This document shows positions 56,058 to 64,000 of a DNA stretch of 64,000 bases, piece by piece; position 1 is the stretch's first letter, and the number at the start of each line of letters is the position of its first letter. The DNA comes from Angiostrongylus vasorum (taxonomy: Eukaryota; Nematoda; Chromadorea; Rhabditida; Metastrongylidae). A program made the translations under genes and the position numbers. Where the stretch lies: NCBI GenBank assembly GCA_018806985.1, contig JADANN010000274.1, positions 1,513,501-1,577,500 on the forward strand, read 5' to 3'. The notes under the pieces were generated by a model, which did no database searches, was not told the origin of the DNA, and saw only the letters and a list, made by a program, of their open reading frames with translations.

Positions 56058-59000
56058 TTATCGTTCAGGCGATGGACCAGCAGACGATGTCTTCAGTCCA
56101 AGAACGAAGAATAGGAATGGACAGCCTTCTGACATTATTCGAATTGTCGGTGCAAAATGATTAATTAGCTTCGTTGACATGTCGCTGTGTGGAAATACAT
56201 ATAAAAGTCCACCAGATACCGTTACAACACCTAAATTTAGAAATAAGTCACAACATAAGTATCATGTCGAAAATAACGTCGAAAGAACAGGAAAGGATTG
56301 AGAATTCAATGAACTTCCTTAATGAAAACAAAAAAATATATTTGCATAAACAAACCAGCAGCATCCTTTTCCGTAAGATATCGTACTAATGGTCGGATAT
56401 CATCCAGCTGTTTCCCAACTGCTATCATTAAACTAAGCTGCTTACGAGAAGAATTCACTAGTCTTTCCAAAAGCCCATCCTGACCTGATAAAGCCAACCT
56501 GGAACATAAAATGTATTGAAGCAAATAATGCAAAGTGGTGTGAATTCAAAACTGTTCAATATGATATATGGGACAGCAAAAGATAGAAATATGAAACGAA
56601 ACTCATAACAAAGAAAAATAAAAAATGTTTGTGTAACACAACCTCAGTGGTATTGAGATATTTGCAAAACCCAGACCCTAGCCTAGATTCGAACCCCCGA
56701 TTACACTTCCCGAGGCTCACATGTTACCTACTGCACAACTGAGACTCTTGCTTTGACTTTCTTTTGACCAGTTTTTTACGATAACGGTGAATTCAGCGAT
56801 CACCCTTTAACGGGAATGACATGCGGAGCACAAATCGGCATTGAACACAATTAAGCTGAGGCTGCAGTCGAAATCACATCATAATTTTTACTTACTGTCC
56901 AATATTATTTTCTTCATGGCAGGATATTATGTGAAATACAACCTTTGTGTCACATGTAACTTGACGGCATTGCCATCTTCATCGCGGAGTAATTTTTGAA
57001 TCAATCTTTCAGTTCCTCCTATTCTATACAGTTTGATATTATATTCCGTCTTCTTCAACAACACCTGAAAACAATATCATAAAACTTTAAAACTAAGTTC
57101 AAACGAATGAGTGATAAATGAAAAAATAATCTTCGAAACCATGTTCCTAAATGTGGACTAAAGTAGGCTGAGAATCACACAAAATGTGAAGATGGACCAC
57201 TTAAGTATCAGCGGAGGTAAGTATAACGACGCTTAAAAACAACTTCAACAAACAAAGTAAGAAGAATTGGTGTCGTAGGTAGCGGAGTGGTTAGTGATAT
57301 TAATCATTAGGAAGCAAGGTGCAAGTTCGACCCATCTTCAACGGTCTACTCCAATCCACGTGGAGAACGCCTTAGCCTGGCCATCTCCAAGACAGTGAAA
57401 ATCGATTCGAATAACGTTATATAACATTCAAAAGGAAGAAGAAATCCTCGAGCTGCAGTCGAAACAACAGAATCTACGCATTCTTCCCAAGACATAAGTT
57501 TATTTCTTCCGGCAACAAACTACACTACTGTTGCGGAAGCGGTGCAGGTTTTTAGTCATTTCTAGATAGCGGTTTGCTTACTTAAGATTTCCCTAGTTAA
57601 CATCTTCACAAATGACTACAAAATAATAGTTAACTACTCCAATGTCCGATGAGTGAAGCAAGACCTCATGGTTCAACTTATTCCATTTTTGTAGCGTTAA
57701 CTGTACAACACGTGGTCATGTATTGTCGTACAAAAAGAGTGGACCAAGACTGTTCTCCACGACTTGCTATACACGCTGCACTTTCTCTAGAACTGCATCA
57801 ATTTTCCGAAAGTATTTCTCTGGAGTAAACTTTTTTTCCAACATTCAAAACAGTCTACTGAAATTCCACTTGACGAAAGTGAAAAATTCTTCATGAACTT
57901 TTGACATAATGTAAGAAGGTCGTAAGTTTTTCTTTTAACATAACGTAATATAAAGTTAACGTAAACGTTTTTCGTAGCATTATTTCATCCCAACTTCCTT
58001 GTTGCAAAATGCCATATCGACGTAATACGATTAAGCGATTGCTAGTTTTTTGACGCGCAAAAGAAGCACAGAAAATAATCCACATCTGCGATCTAGCTGG
58101 TCCCCATTCAATTCGAGCGGCACGAATGTACCAAACCAGATGAGTCTCGAGTATGAGATCAATGTTGTCCGCCACTAACAGATCACCTGTATCACCTACA
58201 GTCCCGTTTATCGTTGAGTGACTCTAGTGGGTGCCGTTAAATATTCCATTTTTTTACTTATCGGTGCAAGCGTAGAATAGTGGATTCTGCTCTTTCTAGG
58301 GACTCGCTGAGCACCATACCTTTCTTCCGGATTTTTTGTGAAGAACTCTGACGATCCTGTGGTTCCTGCAGTACGTTTGACGTCCCGGGGAAACCAGTCA
58401 CTAACGGGTCCTGTCCAACGGTTTGTCGTTCATACGCATTACCTGTCCGGCCCACCTTATCTTCGACTGTATGGCATACAGAACGGAATCTTCGATTTTT
58501 GATCACTGACGCACCTCGGGACTTCTGATCCGTTCCCCTACTTTTGCCACACAGGATACTCCTACCATCGTTCTTTCAACTGCGCGTTCGATAACATTGA
58601 GTGATAATTCATTCTGCTTACGCAGCGACGACGTTTTTAACTCATACGTTAAAGCAGGAAGTAAGTAACATGGAGTCGAAAAGATGGGCACAGAGTCGGG
58701 TGTTCCTTGTTCTCTTCACTGCATCCTCGATGCTCTTGAAAGCTCTTCAAGCAGCCCGTTTCCTTCTGCTCAACTGTGGAGCTAAGTCGTTCACCATGTT
58801 TATTTGTCCACCTAGATAGATATAACTGGAGCATTCGGAGGTATTCGTTCCCTTGAGCGTGAATGGGGTATACGAAACCAATCCGTTGCTCATCAACATC
58901 GTTTTCGTGAGATTTAGTCGAAGACCAATCTTTCCACAGGCTTTATCAAAGTCGGCAATCATACGTTCCGCTTGGCTAACGCTTGGTGTTGTAAGGACGA

Positions 59001-61736
59001 TGTCATCAGCAAAGCGAAGATGGTGTAACTGCCGACCATCGATTTTCACTCCCATATTCTCCCATTCTAATGTTCGCATGAGGTTCTGGAGGGTGGCGGT
59101 AAATAATTTTGGCGAGATTGTACGCCTTGCCTAACTCCTCTTTTGACGTCAATGATAATATCGTCGTAGAATGGTGATACCTTGGTTGTGAAATTTTTGT
59201 ATAGCTCACGAAGAATCCTTATGTACTGAGTAGGGACTCCCTGACTATCGAGGGCTTTTATGACTGCTTCTATCTCAACTGAATCAAAAACCTTTTGTAA
59301 ATCGATGAAAGTGAGACAGAGAATTAGCCTTGTTATCGTGTGGATGTGGTCCATCGTACTAAATCCTTTTCGGAACCCTGCTTGCTCACATGGCTATCCT
59401 TCGTCCAGTACTCTGTCAATCCTGTTCAGGATGACTTGAGTGAAGAGTTTGTAGACAGCAGGCAGATTGGGCGATAGTTGCCGATATCCTGCAGGTCACC
59501 CTTCTTGAACAATAATACGGTCTTGCTGGTCTTCCACTAAGTACGGACCTCGCATTCAGACAGGTAACGTGTGAAGAGCCGGGTCAGTGTGTTTTGGTGC
59601 TGTTCGATTTTTCACCGACAAAGTATCATGTCGGATTTCGGAAGGAAGGAAGAACCGGTGGTACGGCATATCTATCCTGTTTTATTTCATATGATGGAAG
59701 AAGGATGTGGCTATTGAAGAGAGCTGAGTAGTAGTCATGAATGATTTTCTCTATTGCCTTTCTGGACGCTGTAACTGCTTGTCTGAGTGTCGGAGTGCAA
59801 TGGCCTTCGTTTTGTAGTTGGTGAAGCTTCAGTGAGCTACTAACAGCTAACAACGATTTCTAGCACGAAGACTCCAGCTCTGATCCGAACACTTAAGAAT
59901 CATGTGCAGACTACGTTTTCGGAACTCCGCTTGACTATACTTTGATAATATGTCGACTGGTTATTGTTGCTTTATGTTCACATTTAAACTCATCAAGCAA
60001 AGCGTACGATCTTCATGCTTTGAGAGCATTATTTAACCCGATCTAAAACCATTGCGATGTAAATTTCAAAGATAGCATTACAAGTGAATTTGTGGTCAAG
60101 AAATGAGTTCCAAAGCGATATACAACAATAAGAGGAATAAATATTGCAAGGCGGATTTGTAAACTTCACGATTACAAAGTCCGCCATTATTTTGCATCAG
60201 CCGAATAACGTAATATCTTGACACTTAAACGGCCCGTCTTTACTGGTTGTGCGGGTCCCAGCATAATCACCATCTTTCAGAGATTTGCTGGTTAAGCCAT
60301 TGTGGTTCCCTGGAATCCCGAGGACAGCCTGGCCAAAGTCTGCCCCAGGTCTTCACCACCACAGGCAGTCGCAGCTCTTGTGGCTCAGAAGGAGATTTGT
60401 CACCATGCGACTTTGATAACAGGACGGAGGCGGATCCTGGTATTGGTTTACACTTAGGTAGGCTTCCTTATGGAAACGCCGGACTCCTTCCCCCCCCGCT
60501 GTACATTTGCAGCCCGACGCCCAGGAACACCTCCCAGCCACGATAAGGCGGAAAACCGTTGGGAGGAACGTAGTATCTAACGACTTTTAATATGTTATTT
60601 TAATCTGGAACTTCTCTAAAGTCAAAAAACTTTCCTGTGTTGAAAAAGGGATTAAAAAAATCAAAAGAGGTACCTAATTTAAGGTAACAGTTGTAAACAA
60701 TAACTTTATGTTTGGTGATATGACCTTATCCTGTTGTATGAAATAATGACTCTTGAAGTGCTTTCGTGTTCGATACAAGAGAATCCACGAATAAAAAAAA
60801 ACAAAGAGAAGAATCCTTATTATTGGAAGTGTCAGCATACATTACTTCTAGGAATAAATTGATCTCACTATTATATCTATGTCTTATAACACAATAACAT
60901 ACCTGTCCTTGCCATGTTGTTGCATACTCTTCATCAAGATCTTCATATGTTCTCACAATAGGTTTCGGAGACCCAGGAGGGGTTCTTGGTCCACCAGGAG
61001 GAGATTTTGTTGCTCGTCTCTTTCGACCAAGAACACCTACTGAACCATTGTCCTTTGATGAGTCATCTCTGGAATGTCAACGACATTCATAATAAACGCT
61101 ATAACGTTGTTAAAAATTTCCAACGAATAATGATGAAAACAGTAGAAATAAATCGCTCTGTGCATCACAAATGACTTCTCACTTAGCGAAATCGACCATA
61201 ATGCATCTGTCGCGGCCACCCAGCGGGAAATTTTTCATCGCCCTGCAAGCATCTGTTGCTGCATTGGTATCAGCGAAGCGAATATATGCAAATTCCGCTC
61301 CATCCCTAAATAAACATGAAATCTCAATCCCGATAAGATCACGCTGCTCTTCAATAACCACTCCAAACATACTTCATATTCGAGTTTTTCAATTGGACCA
61401 TAACGATCGAACTCCTTTGCAAGTGCGTCCGCATTAGTCCACGACCCAAGGCCACCCACCCAAAGGCGACGTGAGGTCTGGATAAAATCAGAGAAATTTT
61501 TAAGGAATATTCAGATAGCAACAAAGCTATAAATTGCTTTTAATGTAACTCACTTGACTTTTTCCGTAGCCAATTTTACAACGTACGGAACCTGGTCGTA
61601 TTGCTCGGTCGTGTTCGCCGTGTTTTGCTTCCATTGCTTGCTCTAGTGTCTGAAACATGACGAAAGCATATGCTGCATCGGTATTTGCTGGAGTTTTTAT
61701 GTCTATATCCTCAATTTTGCCATAGCGCTCAAAGAC
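56058..61736 (-). CDS. RBM15: RBM15/SPEN-family RNA-binding protein, C-terminal part
   Basis: RBM15/Spenito proteins bind RNA through three RRMs and recruit partners, including the m6A writer complex, through a C-terminal SPOC domain. The visible part holds RRM2 (61736-61554: VFERYGKIEDIDIKTP..AAYAFVMFQTLEQAMEAK), RRM3 (61477-61373: RRLWVGGLGSWTNADALAKE; 61305-61183: AEFAYIRFADTNAATDACRA) and a Pro-rich linker (61068-60903). SPOC follows in 57064-56943 (VLLKKTEYNIKLYRI), 56498-56356 and 56230-56058 (VVTVSGGLLYVFPHSDMS.. PFLFFVLGLK). Phases agree except between the two RRM3 exons, where the GGG after the acceptor has one base too many. The N-terminus and RRM1 lie beyond the right edge or past the RTE copy at 61.85-63.9 kb. 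Among SPEN members, the compact RRM3-linker-SPOC spacing favours RBM15/Spenito over the giant SPEN proteins. Confidence 0.88.
56640..56950 (-). mobile_element. SINE family 3, single arm with tail and linker
   Basis: Contains TATTGAGATATTTGCAAAAC, reversed tRNA-like head (TAGATTCGAACCCCCGATTA), tail (GATCACCCTTTAACGGGAAT) and then linker (CATGGCAGGATATTATGTGA). It abuts the SPOC exon at 56943 and lies in the intron. Confidence 0.65.
57281..57420 (+). mobile_element. tRNA-derived SINE family B-like copy
   Basis: GTAGGTAGCGGAGTGGTTAG (A-box-like) and GTGCAAGTTCGACCCATC (B-box-like) with tRNA-like spacing, but the stems do not pair as a true tRNA. It lies in the 3.8-kb intron of the RBM15-like gene. 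Confidence 0.5.
58160..59885 (-). mobile_element. RTE retrotransposon fragment, copy 3
   Basis: Minus-strand RT and 3' region: linker remnant at about 59853, fingers (NYRPICLL-like near 59480), the intact-looking stretch before FRKGFSTMDHIHT, the catalytic box LRFADDIVLTTPSVSQAERM (about 59000), then the C-terminal part to about 58180. One deletion removes part of the region upstream of the LCLTFIDLQK block, and there are frameshifts. It sits in the RBM15-like intron in the gene's sense orientation. Confidence 0.85.
60225..60570 (-). repeat. Family C repeat
   Basis: The + strand runs from ACTTAAACGGCCCGTCTTTA to GATAAGGCGGAAAACCGTTG, with a short internal deletion. It lies in the RBM15-like intron. 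Confidence 0.78.
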
Positions 61737-61777
61737 CTTAAAAAGGACGTCAAACTTTACATACATATATACATGCA

Positions 61778-61782
<5 letters not shown>

Positions 61783-61823
<41 letters not shown>

Positions 61824-61828
61824 CATAT
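61783..61828. repeat. (TA)n microsatellite
   Basis: Alternating AT run between the RRM2 exon and the start of RTE copy 4. Confidence 0.93.
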
Positions 61829-61835
61829 ATCATAG

Positions 61836-63890
61836 TAAATAGAAGGTTTTGCCTAACCGATGTCGCTGTTGTCCCAAAATTCTACACGGGATCAAAGCAC
61901 CGTCTCCTTCGTGCAAGATTCTATTTCCCGCGGAAAGGAGAAAAAGCCGCTAAATTCAAAAACCGAAGTCCAAGAACCACCACAAACTGGGACTTATTCA
62001 ATTCATTAGTCGGCTGTTGGGAAATCGCAAGAGCTGCAGGTAACCGCGAACTAACGTCCGAACTTGCGGAACAATGCAGACAAGCGGTAAAAGAAGATCT
62101 TAAAGAGAGAGGGCAGCAGCAATGGTCGAAGCTTCGCCAATTATAAGATCAAGATGACTGCACTCCGACGCCTAGACGGAACAGTTACAGCGTCCAGAAA
62201 AGCAATGGAAGAAATCATTCACGAATACAGCTCAGATCTCTTCGATGGCCACGTCCACCTCCCGTCATATGAAACAAAGGAGGATGGATATGTTGTACCA
62301 ACGGTTCTCCCTTCCGAAATCCGACTCGCTATTTCGTCGGTGAAAAATCGAACAGCACCAGGTCCGGAGAGGATAAGATCAGAGAACCTGAAGAACCTTC
62401 CGCCGGTCCTCGTAAACACGCTGACTCGGTTCTTCACACGTTACCTGTCTGAATGCAAGGTCCGTACTTAGTGGAAGACCAGCAAGACCGTGTTATTGTT
62501 CAAGAAGAGTGACCTACATGATATCGGCAACTATCGCCCAATCTGCCTGCTGTCTGTCGTCTACAAACTTTTCACTCCAGTCATCCTAAACAGGATTAGC
62601 AGAACACTGGAGGAAGGACAGCCATGAGAGCACGCATGATTTCGAAAAAGGATTTAGTACGATAGACCAAATCCACACGATAACAAGGCGCATTGAAGTG
62701 TCGCAAGAGTACAAAAGACCGCTCTGTCTCACTTTCATCGATTTACAGAAGGCCTTTGATTCAAATGAGATAGAAGCAGTCATGGAAGCCCTCGATGGTC
62801 AAGGAGTCCCTACTTACCACATAAAGATTCTTCGTGAGCTGTACAAAAATTTCACAACCAAGATTTCACCATTCTACAACGATATTAACATCGATGTCAA
62901 AAAAGAGGGCTTAGGCAAGGGGGACACCATCTCGCCAAAATTATTCAGCACCACCCTCGAGAACGTCATGCGAACATTGGAATGGGACAATATGGCAGTG
63001 AAAATCGATGGTCGGCAGTTACACCATCTTCGCTTTGCTGATGACATCGTCCTTATAACACCAAACATTAGTCGGGCGGAACGAATGCTTGCCGACTTTG
63101 ATAAAGCCTGTGGAAAAGATTGGTCTTCGACTAAATCTCACGAAAAACGATGTTGATGAGGAACGGATTGGTTTCGTATACCCCATTCACGCTCAACGGA
63201 ACGAATACCTCCGAATGCTCCAGTTATGTCTATCTAGGTCGTGAAATCAACATGTTGAACGACTTAGCTACAGAGTTGTGCGGAAGGAAACGAGCGGCTT
63301 GGGGAGCTCTCAAGAGCATCGAGAATCTATTGAAGCGAACAAAGATCAACCGACTCGTGCCCACCTTTTTCGACTTAGCGGTACTTCCTGCCCTAACGTA
63401 TGCGTCAGAACCGTGGTCGCTGCGTAAGCATGATGAAAGATTACTCAGCGTTATTGAACGCGCAGACGAAAGGGCGATGCTAGGAGTATCCCATTTCACA
63501 CAATTAAGGGAAGGGATCCGAAGCTCCGACCTGCGCTAACGATGAGAAATTAAAGATGCCGTTCTGTACGCCAAACAGTCGAAGATAAGGTGGGCCGGAG
63601 ACATAATGCATATGAAAGACAACCGATGGACAAGAGCCGTTAGTGACTGGATTCCTCGGGATGTCAAACGTACTGCAAGAAGACCATCGACGCAATGGTC
63701 AGAGTTCTTCGGTAAGAACCTAGAAAGATATTATGCACGACGAGTCTCTAGAGAGAGCAGAACCCACTGGGCTACTCTTGCACGTGATAGGGGAAAAATG
63801 GAAGATTTACTGGCGCCCGTTCGAGTCACTCGACGATCAACGGGACTACAGGTGATACAGGTGTATACATGTGTATAGATATCTGTGCAT
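61836..63890 (+). mobile_element. RTE retrotransposon, copy 4 (5'-truncated)
   Basis: Starts in the endonuclease C-terminus (GATGTCGCTGTTGTCCCAAA), then linker (ELTSELAEQCRQAVKEDL). The RT follows: PGPERIRSENLKNLPPVL, NYRPICLLSVVYKLF, LCLTFIDLQKAFDS, catalytic LRFADDIVLITPNISRAERM. The C-terminal part continues (FDLAVLPALTYASEPWSLRK, ..NRWTRAVSDWIPRDVKRT). It ends after ..GGTGATACAGGTGTATAC. In-frame stops (after SECKVRT; at GQP*EHA*F) and frameshifts make it inactive. It is antisense to the RBM15-like gene, probably inside its next upstream intron. Confidence 0.9.
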
Positions 63891-63904
63891 ACATAAAACT
63901 CTAA

Positions 63905-64000
63905 AAAGCTCTCGGCGTTGATCAACTCCCGAGGGAAGCGCCATGCATTCGAATCCGTTAAACATCGTTGGAGTTGACTGGATGCATATGTAGCCTTTAT
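63905..64000 (-). mobile_element. tRNA-derived SINE family A, cut by window edge
   Basis: GCTCTCGGCGTTGATCAACT through GCGCCATGCATTCGAATCCG matches the reversed end of SINE A; the head would lie past base 64000. Confidence 0.75.

Noticed and set aside
57281..57360. A possible tRNA gene
   Set aside because: It has A- and B-box-like sequences but no consistent acceptor or anticodon stem. The same holds for all SINE heads in the window, so no true tRNA gene is called.
57891..58175. Open frame MADNIDLILETHLVWYI.. in the RBM15-like intron
   Set aside because: The flanking SPOC exons already join in phase, and the frame abuts an RTE 3' end; no family resemblance.
1..64000. CRISPR arrays, bacterial operons or prophage
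   Set aside because: Spliceosomal introns and nematode gene families throughout; no direct-repeat/spacer array was seen.

Overview
The window looks like nuclear DNA of a clade V parasitic nematode, most likely a hookworm (Ancylostoma or Necator type). Genes are split by introns with TTTCAG-like acceptors. Several start codons sit only 2-11 bases after a splice acceptor, as expected for spliced-leader trans-splicing. The repeats include RTE-type non-LTR retrotransposons of the sort common in hookworm assemblies. All identities come from reading translations by eye; no database search was run.

Layout. 0-3.6 kb: a decayed RTE element (minus strand) whose endonuclease ORF is interrupted by a palindromic SINE with a clear target-site duplication. 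7.5-12.8 kb: a plus-strand gene for an unrecognised secreted protein. 13.4-40.7 kb: an uninterrupted run of minus-strand genes. In transcription order these are a small subunit of serine palmitoyltransferase, ATG12, an AMSH/STAMBP deubiquitinase, the nucleotide-excision-repair factor XPC, an unrecognised 75-residue membrane protein, and the dioxygenase ALKBH1. Several gaps are only 0.2-0.8 kb, so this may be one or more operons. 40.8-48.1 kb: a repeat-rich stretch with no gene I can identify. 48.1-50.7 kb: an IFRD-family gene (plus). 51.2-54.9 kb: the tRNA thiolase CTU1 (minus). 56.1-61.7 kb and beyond: an RBM15/SPEN-type RNA-binding protein with RRM and SPOC domains (minus), running off the right edge. 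61.85-63.9 kb: a second long RTE copy, apparently inside an intron of that gene.

The gene set is housekeeping: DNA and nucleic-acid repair or demethylation (XPC, ALKBH1), tRNA wobble-uridine thiolation (CTU1), autophagy and endosomal deubiquitination (ATG12, STAMBP), sphingolipid synthesis (SPTSS), and RNA processing or transcription control (RBM15, IFRD). I found no defence system, CRISPR array or gene cluster that forms a new pathway.

The unusual content is in the non-coding DNA. There are at least three tRNA-derived SINE families, one of which forms long perfect-looking palindromes. A ~380-bp retroposon-like family ends in an (AAGT)n tail and has about 15 copies. There are four RTE copies, two of which share the same inactivating changes. 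Several introns appear to use GC-AG (and possibly GA-AG) borders. Single-base frame breaks in two genes lie at G-runs and may be assembly errors.
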